Shown here: positions 16,796-25,003 of the stretch, piece after piece | How the letters are laid out: every line of letters starts with the position of its first letter | Position numbering within the stretch: the stretch's first letter is position 1 | DNA from: JBECKS01 sp040235395 | GTDB lineage: Bacteria > Pseudomonadota > Gammaproteobacteria > Pseudomonadales > JBECKS01 | DNA length: 35,486 nt | Assembly: GCA_040235395.1 (NCBI GenBank) | Contig: JBECKS010000030.1 | Location: 1 to 35,486 of the forward strand | Direction of reading: 5' to 3' | Translations under genes and position numbers: made by a program | Notes under the pieces: model-generated | Database searches by the model: none | The model's input: the letters and a program-made list of their open reading frames with translations, nothing else | What the model was told of the DNA's origin: nothing

Positions 16796-17634
16796 ACGAG
16801 CCAGATAGCACTTTGGAACAATCTGGTTGGCAAGCAAGCCTGTCGATGTCATTCAAACAAAGACATGACAAGACGGTTATCACTGATTTGCGCCACAAAG
16901 GTCCCTTAAGAATTCAACGACCATTTTATCCTGAAGGTGCTACAAGTCATGTTTACCTTTTGCATCCACCAGGAGGTGTGGTGGGTGGTGATTCCATTAA
17001 CATAAATCTGAAGGCTGAATCAGGTAGCCATGCTTTATTAACCACACCGGGTGCAACTAAGTTCTATCGAAGTACAGGTGTCCATGCCTTGCTTAGCCAG
17101 ACCCTTAATCTTGAGGCAGATTCAAATCTTGAATGGTTTCCTCAGGAAAATATTTTATTTCCTGGAGCCTGTGTGAAAAGCAAGACCAGAATTAATGTCG
17201 CAAAAGATGCCAGATTAATTGCGTGGGAAATTAATTGTCTGGGTAGACCTGTTAATCAGGAAATTTTTAGTTCGGGAAAACTGGATGCGCGTATTGAAAT
17301 TTTTTCTGATAACAAACCTTTATTACTTGAGAAACAACGGGTGTTTTCACTGAGTGATCTTAATGCAGCCAGTGGTTTAAGGAATTATCCCATGCAGTCA
17401 TTGATGGTCTCTAATCATGTAAATGAAGAACTGCTTGAGCGTTGTCGTGAAAAAGTTAATGAACTGAATCCTGAATTTCCAGTGGGTTTAACCTTGCTTG
17501 ATGATTTTCTGGTTTTGCGCGCTTTATCTACAAGAACAGAAAAACTACATCGTTTGATGGTGAGTATTTGGCAACTCATTCGTCCGGAAGTGATGGGTAA
17601 AACTGCTGAGCTACCAAGAATATGGGCTACTTAA
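16792..17634 (+). CDS. ureD: Urease accessory protein UreD
   Basis: 280-residue UreD (UreH), scaffold that binds apo-urease and, with UreF and UreG, delivers nickel to the active site. Recognisable blocks are GPLRIQRPFYPEG, HVYLLHPPGGVVGGD, LLTTPGATKFYRS, LEWFPQENILFPGA and WEINCLGRP, all in family order. The start lies in the ATGA overlap with urtE. The 117 bases after it hold the ureA leader. Confidence 0.95.
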   Translation: MNEPDSTLEQSGWQASLSMSFKQRHDKTVITDLRHKGPLRIQRPFYPEGATSHVYLLHPPGGVVGGDSININLKAESGSHALLTTPGATKFYRSTGVHALLSQTLNLEADSNLEWFPQENILFPGACVKSKTRINVAKDARLIAWEINCLGRPVNQEIFSSGKLDARIEIFSDNKPLLLEKQRVFSLSDLNAASGLRNYPMQSLMVSNHVNEELLERCREKVNELNPEFPVGLTLLDDFLVLRALSTRTEKLHRLMVSIWQLIRPEVMGKTAELPRIWAT

Positions 17635-17638
17635 ATTT

Positions 17639-17656
17639 CGCGTTTAATAAAACGCG
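17639..17656 (+). other. Small hairpin after ureD
   Basis: Arms CGCGTTT and AAACGCG around a four-base AATA loop, five bases after the ureD stop. An A-rich stretch, not a T-run, follows, so termination is unlikely. It could protect or process the message between the accessory and structural urease genes. Low certainty on role. Confidence 0.4.
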
Positions 17657-17710
17657 TAAGAAAGAAAATTTAAAAATACAATGGTTAGCAATAAAACGCT
17701 TAGAAGTAAC

Positions 17711-17740
17711 AAGTTTGGAAATAAAAAGTTTGGAAATAAA
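17711..17740 (+). repeat. 15-bp tandem duplication in the ureA leader
   Basis: Two perfect adjacent copies of AAGTTTGGAAATAAA, followed by a partial third (AAGGTTT) that contributes the AAGG ribosome site of ureA eight bases before the ATG. The A/T-rich duplication lengthens an unstructured leader and may favour ribosome loading on ureA. It probably arose by replication slippage; copy number may vary between strains. Confidence 0.7.
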
Positions 17741-17751
17741 AAGGTTTAGAT

Positions 17752-18054
17752 ATGGATCTGACACCCAGAGAAAAAGATAAATTGCTGATTTTCACTGCGG
17801 GCTTACTTGCAGAAAGACGTTTGGCGAAAGGTTTAAAGCTGAATTACCCAGAAGCTGTTGCTTATATTTCAGCGGCAGTGCTTGAAGGTGCGCGGGAAGG
17901 TAAGACAGTAGCTGAGTTAATGAGTGCTGGTCGTGAACTACTGAGCATAGATCAGGTGATGGACGGTGTTGCGGTTTTGATTCCGGAAGTGCAGGTAGAA
18001 GCAACCTTTCCTGATGGCACAAAGCTTGTAACGATTCATGAACCCATTGTTTAA
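17752..18054 (+). CDS. ureA: Urease gamma subunit
   Basis: 100-residue UreA, the standard length. It opens with MDLTPREKDKLLIFTAGLLAERR and carries the LNYPEAVAYISAAVLEGAR and DGTKLVTIHEPI blocks of the family. Gamma, beta and alpha subunits assemble as (UreABC)3 in the cytosol to hydrolyse urea to ammonia and carbamate. The subunits are separate genes, as in most Proteobacteria. An AAGG site lies in the tandem repeat upstream. Confidence 0.97.
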   Translation: MDLTPREKDKLLIFTAGLLAERRLAKGLKLNYPEAVAYISAAVLEGAREGKTVAELMSAGRELLSIDQVMDGVAVLIPEVQVEATFPDGTKLVTIHEPIV

Positions 18055-18088
18055 CTAAACCAGCCTTTACAAGACAAGAGAAAGAAAA

Positions 18089-18397
18089 ATGATTCCAGGC
18101 GAATTCAAGATTAAAGCAGGTGACATTGAAATCAACGAAGATAGGGAAACTATAAGTATCAGCGTGGATAACACGGGTGATCGTCCTATTCAGGTGGGTT
18201 CCCACTATCATTTTTATGAAACCAATGATGCTCTTCGATTTGATCGCGAAGCGAGTAAAGGCATGCGGCTGAATATTCCTGCTGGAACGGCTGTGCGTTT
18301 CGAACCTGGTCAAAGTCGACAGGTTGAGTTGGTGGCTTACGCGGGTGATAAAACCATTTATGGATTCCAGGCAAAAATCATGGGCGAACTGAAATAG
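18089..18397 (+). CDS. ureB: Urease beta subunit
   Basis: 102-residue UreB. It has the MIPGE opening, then NTGDRPIQVGSHYHFYE, LRFDREASKGMRLNIPAGTAVRFEPGQ and a closing YGFQAKIMG, all diagnostic. Length is normal. It lies between ureA (34 bases) and ureC (17 bases). It packs against UreC and shapes the outside of the active-site pocket. Confidence 0.97.
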   Translation: MIPGEFKIKAGDIEINEDRETISISVDNTGDRPIQVGSHYHFYETNDALRFDREASKGMRLNIPAGTAVRFEPGQSRQVELVAYAGDKTIYGFQAKIMGELK

Positions 18398-18414
18398 GAA
18401 AAGGCAGAAAAATT

Positions 18415-20118
18415 ATGGCGAAGCTATCAAGGCAGGCTTATGCAGACATGTTTGGACCCACCACAGGTGATCGTGTTCGCTTGGCTGATACAGCACTCTG
18501 GATTGAAATAGAGAATGATTTCACCGTTTACGGTGATGAAGTGAAATTTGGTGGTGGAAAAGTTATACGTGATGGCATGGGCCAGTCACAGAGAGCCGAT
18601 GCAGAGGTAGTGGATTTATTAATCACGAATGCACTGATTATTGATTATTGGGGAATCGTGAAAGCTGATGTGGGTATTAAGGATGGGCGCATAACAGGCA
18701 TTGGAAAAGCCGGGAATCCTGATGTGCAAGCTGGCGTCAATATTGTTGTTGGACCTGCAACAGATGTTATTGCAGGCGAGGGTAGCATTCTTACGGCAGG
18801 CGGTATCGATGCACATATTCATTTCATCTGCCCACAACAAATTGAAGAGGCACTCTCTTCAGGCGTGACCACTATGTTAGGTGGTGGCACGGGTCCTTCA
18901 ACAGGTACCAATGCAACCACAGTGACGCCGGGTATCTGGTATATGGCAAGAATGTTAGAAGCTGCAGATAGCTATGCCATGAATCTGGGTTTCCTTGGAA
19001 AGGGTAATGCCAGTTTGCCACTTCCTTTGCATGAGCAGGTTGATGCAGGCGCAATGGGTTTAAAATTACATGAAGATTGGGGAACGACACCTGCGGCAAT
19101 CGATAACTGTTTAAGTGTGGCTGAAGAATGTGATGTGCAGGTAGCTATTCACACCGATACCTTGAACGAATCAGGTTTTGTTGAAGATACCATTGCAGCA
19201 TTCAAGAATAGAACCATACACACCTATCACACGGAAGGTGCTGGTGGTGGGCATGCACCAGATATCATCAAGGCCTGTGGTTTTGAGAATGTATTGCCTT
19301 CATCAACCAATCCAACACGTCCTTACACAGTCAACACGGTGGATGAACATCTCGATATGCTGATGGTGTGTCATCACCTTGACCCTGCTATTCCTGAAGA
19401 TGTGGCCTTTGCAGAATCCCGTATTCGTAGGGAGACTATTGCAGCAGAAGATATTCTTCATGACCTGGGTGCTTTTTCCATGATTGCATCTGATTCGCAA
19501 GCAATGGGTCGGGTGGGAGAAGTTGTTACAAGAACCTGGCAAACAGCGCACAAGATGAAGGTGCAACGGGGCAGCCTGAAAGATGATCCTGCAGAGCATG
19601 ATAATTTCAGGGTTAAACGTTATATGGCGAAATACACCATTAACCCTGCCATTGCCCATGGTATTAGTCATGAAGTGGGATCCATCGAGGTCGGAAAACT
19701 GGCTGACCTGGTGTTGTGGAAGCCTGGATTCTTTGGTGTAAAACCTTCTCTTATTTTAAAAGGCGGAATGATTGCCATGGCACAAATGGGAGACCCCAAT
19801 GCATCCATTCCAACACCACAACCTGTGCATTATCGCCCCATGTTTGGCAGTTATGGTAAAGCCATGCAGTCAACATCAATGACTTTTCTTTCCCAAAGTG
19901 CAATTTCTCAAGGTGTGCATGAACAACTGGGCTTAAAAAGTTTGATTGGCAAGGTATCAGGTTGCCGTCATGTTAAGAAAAAACACATGATTCATAATCA
20001 TTACTTACCAAACATTGAGGTGGATTCACAAACCTATCAGGTGAGGGCTGATGGTGAGTTATTAACTTGTGAACCAGCGGATGTTCTTCCATTGGCACAA
20101 CGTTATTTTTTATTCTAG
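18415..20118 (+). CDS. ureC: Urease alpha (catalytic) subunit
   Basis: 567-residue UreC, the di-nickel catalytic subunit. The residues I could place by codon position match the standard Klebsiella numbering: H134 and H136 (HIH), K217 that is carbamylated to bridge the nickels (GLKLHEDW), H246, H272, the mobile-flap pair C319-H320 (MVCHHL) and D360. The enzyme should therefore be active once loaded with nickel. MAKLSRQAYADMFGPTTGDRVRL is the normal start and the C-terminal LAQRYFLF the normal end. No insertion or truncation is seen. The ATG follows AGGAAAAGG at a slightly long spacing. Confidence 0.98.
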   Translation: MAKLSRQAYADMFGPTTGDRVRLADTALWIEIENDFTVYGDEVKFGGGKVIRDGMGQSQRADAEVVDLLITNALIIDYWGIVKADVGIKDGRITGIGKAGNPDVQAGVNIVVGPATDVIAGEGSILTAGGIDAHIHFICPQQIEEALSSGVTTMLGGGTGPSTGTNATTVTPGIWYMARMLEAADSYAMNLGFLGKGNASLPLPLHEQVDAGAMGLKLHEDWGTTPAAIDNCLSVAEECDVQVAIHTDTLNESGFVEDTIAAFKNRTIHTYHTEGAGGGHAPDIIKACGFENVLPSSTNPTRPYTVNTVDEHLDMLMVCHHLDPAIPEDVAFAESRIRRETIAAEDILHDLGAFSMIASDSQAMGRVGEVVTRTWQTAHKMKVQRGSLKDDPAEHDNFRVKRYMAKYTINPAIAHGISHEVGSIEVGKLADLVLWKPGFFGVKPSLILKGGMIAMAQMGDPNASIPTPQPVHYRPMFGSYGKAMQSTSMTFLSQSAISQGVHEQLGLKSLIGKVSGCRHVKKKHMIHNHYLPNIEVDSQTYQVRADGELLTCEPADVLPLAQRYFLF

Positions 20119-20152
20119 AAGAAATATTTTTTTAACAGGGTTGGGAAACCTT

Positions 20153-20668
20153 ATGATTAAACTGACAAAAAAAATTACACCGACAGAGAGCGCTTACCTT
20201 GAAGTAAGTCAGGATGAAAATATTAAAATTCTTTATATGAATCTTGATATGCGAATACGAAGTCGGCAACGCGCTGTACTTGAAGATGGCCAGGAAGTGG
20301 GTCTGTTTCTTGAAAGAGGAAGCCTGATTCGCGGTGGCGATATTCTTATTAATGACGCCAGTGAAAAGGTCAAAGTGCTTGCTGCTGATGAATGTGTATC
20401 AACAGTTTATTCGGATGATGCATTGATGTTGGCAAAGGCTGCCTACCATTTGGGAAATCGTCATGTGCCCTTGCAGATTGAACAAGGTTGGTTGCGTTAT
20501 CAACATGACCATGTACTTGACGACATGATTCAGCGAATGGGCTTGAGAATTGAAGTTTCTCATGCGCCCTTTGAGCCAGAGGCAGGTGCCTATCAACAAC
20601 AGGGGCAACATACACATAGTCATGACCACAGCCATGAGCGAGAGGAAAGCCACAATCATGCACATTAA
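20153..20668 (+). CDS. ureE: Urease accessory protein UreE (nickel chaperone)
   Basis: 171-residue UreE, which binds nickel and hands it to UreG. The N-terminal peptide-binding domain (RQRAVLEDGQEVGLFLERG) and metal-binding domain (AYHLGNRHVPLQI, with the conserved nickel His) are complete. The C-terminus is His-rich (from QHTHSHDHSHE to the end, about eight His), as in nickel-storing UreE. The frame is open 84 bases further upstream into ureC, but that would add an unrelated sequence; the ATG at 20153 gives the family start MIKLTKK. Confidence 0.94.
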   Translation: MIKLTKKITPTESAYLEVSQDENIKILYMNLDMRIRSRQRAVLEDGQEVGLFLERGSLIRGGDILINDASEKVKVLAADECVSTVYSDDALMLAKAAYHLGNRHVPLQIEQGWLRYQHDHVLDDMIQRMGLRIEVSHAPFEPEAGAYQQQGQHTHSHDHSHEREESHNHAH

Positions 20669-20709
20669 ATCAAGAATTTAATTGTCTTATTAAATAAGAG
20701 GAACAACTT

Positions 20710-20946
20710 ATGAAAACTTTGAAAAGCAAGCTCCTTATGATTTTTACATGTTTTGTTTCACTGTTTTTTTCAGTTTCAGTCTGGGCGCATCCCGATCATG
20801 CCAGTGAAAACCTTTCTCAGTTCATACAGCAATTCTCTGAGAATACTAGCCCATTATCGGCATTGTTAATTTCCTTGGCATTGTTAGCGACCTTGACAAC
20901 ACTTGTTGAAATCAAAGTTAAATCGAAAAAAGACGATGAGCGCTGA
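20710..20946 (+). CDS. Small secreted or membrane-anchored protein within urease operon, unknown
   Basis: 78 residues, no family recognised. The N-terminus is a signal peptide (basic, then MIFTCFVSLFFSVSV) with likely cleavage after VWA at residue 26, leaving a mature start of His-Pro-Asp-His. About 20 residues later comes one hydrophobic helix (49-66), followed by a charged cytosolic-type tail. A HPxH mature start is also seen in HupE/UreJ nickel permeases, but this protein has one helix where they have six or so, so it is not a working HupE. It has its own GAGG ribosome site and its last 11 bases overlap ureF, so it is a real operon member. A nickel-related or regulatory role is only a guess. 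Confidence 0.7.
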   Translation: MKTLKSKLLMIFTCFVSLFFSVSVWAHPDHASENLSQFIQQFSENTSPLSALLISLALLATLTTLVEIKVKSKKDDER

Positions 20947-21619
20947 GTTAGCATTTTTTCGTTTACAGCAACTCATAAGTCCCTCTTTACCAATAGGCGC
21001 TTTTACCTATTCACAGGGAATGGAGTGGGCAGTTGAAGCAAAATGGATCGATGACGCAGAAAGCTTAAGAGCCTGGTTGAATTCCTGTCTGTTTAATAGT
21101 CTGGCTCAACTGGAATTACCCATTCTTATCAGGCTATACAATGCACGTGAAGAAAGTGATGAACAGTTTTCAAACTGGTGTGATTATTTATTAGCAAGCC
21201 GTGAAACCAGAGAGCTTCGTCAGGAAGAACAGCAGCGCGCAGCTGCCTTATTGACCGTATTAACCAAGTTGCCAGATAGTTGTGAATGGCATGAGCTTGA
21301 AGCTTGTAGTCTGGATTTAAAAAAAACACCACTAGCAGGTCTTGCTATCGCAGCGAGTCGCTGGAATTTGTCGCTAGAAGAATTATTAAAAGGTTATTTG
21401 TGGAGCTGGCTCGATAACATGGTCAATGTGGGCATTAAATTAGTTCCACTTGGGCAAAGCGATGGTCAACGAATCCTTTTTCGTTTAAGCGAAGAATTAT
21501 CTTCCGCTATTGAAAAGGCTTTAGTGCTTGAAGATGAAGATATTGGAGCATCTACCATGGCTTTGGCAATCGCCAGCAGCCTACATGAAACCCAGTATTG
21601 CCGTTTGTTTCGATCATGA
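20936..21619 (+). CDS. ureF: Urease accessory protein UreF
   Basis: 227-residue UreF, which with UreD and UreG forms the urease activation complex and gates nickel delivery. Diagnostic blocks are LQQLISPSLPIGAFTYSQGMEWAVE near the N-terminus and SRETRELRQEEQQR in the middle. The start ATG lies inside the end of the small upstream gene (11-base overlap). A longer in-frame start exists 33 bases upstream but would add a basic, non-family extension. The ribosome site is weak, consistent with coupling to the gene before. Confidence 0.95.
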   Translation: MSAELAFFRLQQLISPSLPIGAFTYSQGMEWAVEAKWIDDAESLRAWLNSCLFNSLAQLELPILIRLYNAREESDEQFSNWCDYLLASRETRELRQEEQQRAAALLTVLTKLPDSCEWHELEACSLDLKKTPLAGLAIAASRWNLSLEELLKGYLWSWLDNMVNVGIKLVPLGQSDGQRILFRLSEELSSAIEKALVLEDEDIGASTMALAIASSLHETQYCRLFRS

Positions 21620-21646
21620 TTTTGAAAAATTACGAGGAATAAATTT

Positions 21647-22297
21647 ATGTCAGAATTTAAATCCCCTTTAAGAGTTGGTGTTGGTGGTCCGGTTGGTTCT
21701 GGGAAAACAGCGTTACTGGAAAAGCTTTGTAAATCCATGAGAGATGACTACCACATTGCTGTTGTGACCAATGATATCTACACACGTGAAGACCAGCGCA
21801 TTTTAACTGAAGCGGAAGCGCTCGAGCCTGAACGGATTGTGGGTGTTGAAACTGGTGGCTGCCCGCACACAGCGATTCGCGAAGATGCTTCCATGAATCT
21901 TGCTGCCGTTGAAGAAGTATCAAGAAAGTTTGGCAATCTTGATGTGGTGTTTATTGAGAGTGGTGGTGATAACCTCAGCGCAACCTTTAGTCCTGAGCTC
22001 GCTGATTTAACCATCTATGTGATTGATGTGGCATCGGGTGAGAAAATTCCACGTAAAGGTGGCCCTGGTATCACGAAATCTGATTTGTTAATCATTAACA
22101 AGATAGATCTGGCAGATTACGTAGGTGCTTCCTTGAGTATCATGGATAGTGATACCAAACGTATGCGAGGCGAGAAACCTTATATTTTTTCAAATTTGCG
22201 AACGGATATTCAGGGTTTATCAGAAATCGTAGATTTTATAGTTAGCGCAGGTATGCTTGAGAAAAAAAATCAACTGGAAGGAAGAGCAGTAAGCTAG
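21647..22297 (+). CDS. ureG: Urease accessory GTPase UreG
   Basis: 216-residue SIMIBI-class GTPase that carries nickel and drives urease maturation. The P-loop GPVGSGKT spans residues 14-21, the nickel-binding Cys-Pro-His is 72-74 (GGCPHTAIRED), and the base-recognition NKID is in LLIINKIDLADYVG. Length is slightly above the usual 200-210. A GAGGAA site precedes the ATG. It ends the urea run; the convergent EptA gene ends 29 bases on. I see no strong terminator hairpin between them. Confidence 0.97.
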   Translation: MSEFKSPLRVGVGGPVGSGKTALLEKLCKSMRDDYHIAVVTNDIYTREDQRILTEAEALEPERIVGVETGGCPHTAIREDASMNLAAVEEVSRKFGNLDVVFIESGGDNLSATFSPELADLTIYVIDVASGEKIPRKGGPGITKSDLLIINKIDLADYVGASLSIMDSDTKRMRGEKPYIFSNLRTDIQGLSEIVDFIVSAGMLEKKNQLEGRAVS

Positions 22298-22326
22298 CTC
22301 TTGTAAATAATAAGTCAGGATTATCC

Positions 22327-24030
22327 TTACTCATCCTCCAGAGCATATTCGTGTTCATGTTCTGGAAAGTGCTCCAGCAAATCAATTTCTGGATTGTAAA
22401 CATCTGTTCCTACTTCAAACAAACCCAGTAAGGTATGAAAGATATTGTCGTGGGAAAATTCCATATCTTTTTCCTGTTTCAATTTTTCGACATTAATCTC
22501 ATGTAACATACTTTTTCCAAACCATATTACAGCTGGCACATGGGTTTGCGCTTCGGGAGCAAGGGCATAGGGAAGGCCGTGCAGGTAAAGATGGTTTTCA
22601 CCTAATGATTCCCCATGGTCTGAAACATATATCAAGGTCACTTCATAATGACCGGTGTCATAGTTTTTCAAAAACGCTATGGTTTCTGAGAGAAAATAAT
22701 CGGTATAACGAATGGCATTATCATAGGCATTGATAACACTTTGCTGCTCACAGTTTGCGAGTTCGTTGGTTAGACACTCTGGCGTGAAGTATTTGAAAGA
22801 TTCAGGATAACGTTTGTAGTAGGCAGGGCCATGATTTCCCATTTGATGTAACACAATCAGCATGTCGTTATGTTCATTCTGTTTTATAAATTTGGGTAAA
22901 TGCGAGAGCATACCTATATCTCTACACTCGCTATCGCAAACAGGATTCAGTTCAGGATTTTTATAATTGTGATACTCAACGCGATCAGCAACACCTTTGG
23001 AGCTGGAATTATTATCGAGCCACAGTACTTTTACACCTGCATGAGTCAGGATATCCAGCGCATTTTCAGTATGACTTGCCTTACTTTCGCTGAAATCATT
23101 TTTAGCTGCTTGTGCGAATATACAAGGTACAGAATAAGCAGTTGAGGTCCCGCAGGAGCTGACTTGCGTCAGGCTGATGACATCTTCCTTTGATAGCAGA
23201 GGATTTGTTTCTCGCTCATAACCATTCAACGAAAAATGATCAGCTCTCGCAGTTTCTCCCAACACAAGAATAACCAACTCATGACCTTCATCCGTTTCAC
23301 TAATGTGGGCGTCATTACCTATGGTGGTGAGTTCCTCGTTGTTGGGAGAAATATTCTGTTTGCCATAATTTAAAACCGACACCATAAAATAACCAGGGTT
23401 TGCGTAAAGGCGTACCTGTTTATGTTCTCGAATAAATATAGTAAAGAAATCACTAAAACTGATTATGCAGATGAAGCTAATTAGAATTGACGAAGAGATT
23501 AAAGTGAAACGTTTAATAAGATATTTTTTAGCGGGTTCCCCTTTGATTCTAATAGCCAAAATAAGAAGAGATGGAATAAGTCCAAGGAAAAAAATATAAG
23601 CGAACATGTTTGTTGAAATCAGGTCTGAAGCTTCGGCGGTATCAGTTTTGAAAATATTATCAATCATCTGGGTGTCGATAATAATGTGATAGTTATTCAT
23701 AAAATAACTTGCCATGGCTGACGAGAAAAATAAGACAATCAATAGCGGCTTAGTTATTTTCTTCCAACATAAAATAGCGAGTAGTAGTGTGGTCGCACAA
23801 AGCAGCACCAGTGCAACACTAAAAAGTTCAAGGGAAGATGTTTCAGAAACAGGATAAACCGAAAATAGCTGTTCAAAGAAACTGTAGTTGGTGAAAACAA
23901 TAAAATATACAGACGTTAAAACCAGCAGCAGGTTTTCGTCGATAACAGGTCTTTTGATTCCAAATATTGTGGGGGTTTGTTGTACGTTCAAGCTTTCGTA
24001 TCCAAAAGAGTCTTTACTAGATTTTTCCAC
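22327..24030 (-). CDS. eptA: EptA/MCR-like lipid A phosphoethanolamine transferase
   Basis: 567-residue inner-membrane enzyme that moves phosphoethanolamine from phosphatidylethanolamine to lipid A; such modification reduces binding of cationic peptides. Five hydrophobic helices fill the first ~190 residues. The periplasmic sulfatase-fold domain follows: metal Glu in LVLGETARADHFSLNGY, nucleophile T297 in CGTSTAYSVPC, flanked by C293 and C303 with the EptA/MCR spacing, then LDNNSSSKGV, and metal ligands in YVSDHGESLGE and further downstream. The frame starts at a GTG with little ribosome-site support, so the exact N-terminus is uncertain. It lies 55 bases downstream of two dioxygenase genes. 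No PmrAB-type regulator is adjacent. A housekeeping role in envelope modification is likely; actual polymyxin tolerance is not shown by sequence. Confidence 0.88.
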   Translation of the reverse strand: MEKSSKDSFGYESLNVQQTPTIFGIKRPVIDENLLLVLTSVYFIVFTNYSFFEQLFSVYPVSETSSLELFSVALVLLCATTLLLAILCWKKITKPLLIVLFFSSAMASYFMNNYHIIIDTQMIDNIFKTDTAEASDLISTNMFAYIFFLGLIPSLLILAIRIKGEPAKKYLIKRFTLISSSILISFICIISFSDFFTIFIREHKQVRLYANPGYFMVSVLNYGKQNISPNNEELTTIGNDAHISETDEGHELVILVLGETARADHFSLNGYERETNPLLSKEDVISLTQVSSCGTSTAYSVPCIFAQAAKNDFSESKASHTENALDILTHAGVKVLWLDNNSSSKGVADRVEYHNYKNPELNPVCDSECRDIGMLSHLPKFIKQNEHNDMLIVLHQMGNHGPAYYKRYPESFKYFTPECLTNELANCEQQSVINAYDNAIRYTDYFLSETIAFLKNYDTGHYEVTLIYVSDHGESLGENHLYLHGLPYALAPEAQTHVPAVIWFGKSMLHEINVEKLKQEKDMEFSHDNIFHTLLGLFEVGTDVYNPEIDLLEHFPEHEHEYALEDE

Positions 24031-24085
24031 ATTAAGGATAGGTCTGCCGTGGTTTAGCTCTGGTTAAAATGGCTTGGTTTAAGCC

Positions 24086-24982
24086 TTATTTTGAGCTGGA
24101 AAACAGCTTCATTAAGCCATATTCCACTAGTAGAAGGGGTGAGAACAATAGCACCTGGGCTTTTAGTTTCTGTATAAAGAGCTGAATCAATTCGCGTTCT
24201 TCCTTGGTAATTTCAGGGTGAAAGAAAGTAATAAGGAGATTACTACGGCTTGTGGAGCCCTTGTTCCATGCAGAGTGTGGATAGCTTTGGTCAAAGAAAA
24301 TGATGTCACCTTCATGAAACTCGCAGATTTGTCTGTCAACCTGAACACCACAATTGTCCTCAACCTGTAAGCCCAAATGGCAAACAAGATAAGCGTTTGT
24401 GGCATCTGTATGAGGAGGCAATGTGGTATCTGGCTCCATAACAATAAATTCTGCAGAAAAAATCCTTTCCTTGAAGCTGCTCAGTGCCTGCAAGGTAAGG
24501 GGAAAATCCTGTTGAGCCTGCTTGTTGGTGCCCACCAGATCCTCAATGTGAATGTTTCGCCATGCATTAGGTTCTAGGAAATATTTACCCGAATCAATCT
24601 CAAGAGCCTGAATGTTCTTTTCCTTAATGGTGTTGACATATTCCTCGCGAATGATGGATTCGTTTTGCTTTAGCGCATCATGAATCTGTTTAATTAGTGG
24701 ATCATCTTCAGGTTTCCAGAAAGGACGCGCTGTCAATTTCGGGCAATAGGCAAAGGCAGGGCGTTGACCTGTTGCTTCATTTTTTGTGTCTCGATTGAGG
24801 AATGAATTCAGGAAACCTTCGGCCTTTTCAAAATCTATATTAGAACCTGGTTTGTCATATTGTTTCTTGAGCTTCTGCATCACAGCGTTGGCACGCCATT
24901 TCAATATGGAAGGAATAAAAATGTTGGCACCACCATTGTAAGGGTTGTCAAAGGTATATTGATCGACTTCGCTAGATGACAT
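24086..24982 (-). CDS. Asp/Asn beta-hydroxylase-family Fe(II)/2-oxoglutarate dioxygenase (LpxO-like?)
   Basis: 298 residues. Residues about 190-265 form a double-stranded beta-helix dioxygenase core of the aspartyl/asparaginyl beta-hydroxylase family. Metal ligands are the His in LPPHTDATN and the His in YPHSAWN, with the 2-oxoglutarate Arg in STSRSNLL. The family includes eukaryotic AspH, bacterial LpxO (lipid A 2-hydroxylation) and proline hydroxylases. A hydrophobic stretch (AQVLLFSPLLLVEYGLMKLF) at the very C-terminus suggests membrane association. It lies between a related dioxygenase gene (21 bases upstream) and the EptA gene. An LpxO-like lipid A role is attractive from the EptA context but not proved; LpxO normally has its membrane segment elsewhere. 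Confidence 0.8.
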   Translation of the reverse strand: MSSSEVDQYTFDNPYNGGANIFIPSILKWRANAVMQKLKKQYDKPGSNIDFEKAEGFLNSFLNRDTKNEATGQRPAFAYCPKLTARPFWKPEDDPLIKQIHDALKQNESIIREEYVNTIKEKNIQALEIDSGKYFLEPNAWRNIHIEDLVGTNKQAQQDFPLTLQALSSFKERIFSAEFIVMEPDTTLPPHTDATNAYLVCHLGLQVEDNCGVQVDRQICEFHEGDIIFFDQSYPHSAWNKGSTSRSNLLITFFHPEITKEERELIQLFIQKLKAQVLLFSPLLLVEYGLMKLFSSSK

Positions 24983-25003
24983 GCTGATACTCGACAGGAC
25001 GGA

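Noticed and set aside
19303..19671. Long minus-strand open frame inside ureC
   Set aside because: It is antisense to a fully conserved urease segment and its translation resembles no protein; a shadow frame.
20069..20152. Upstream in-frame start for ureE inside ureC
   Set aside because: The added 28 residues do not belong to UreE; the ATG at 20153 gives the family start.
20370..20663. Minus-strand open frames in the ureE 3' end
   Set aside because: They mirror the His-codon repeats of UreE and have no ribosome site or family likeness.
22298..22326. Possible bidirectional terminator between ureG and the EptA gene
   Set aside because: The GGATTATCC symmetry is too short and no GC-rich stem with a T-run is present.
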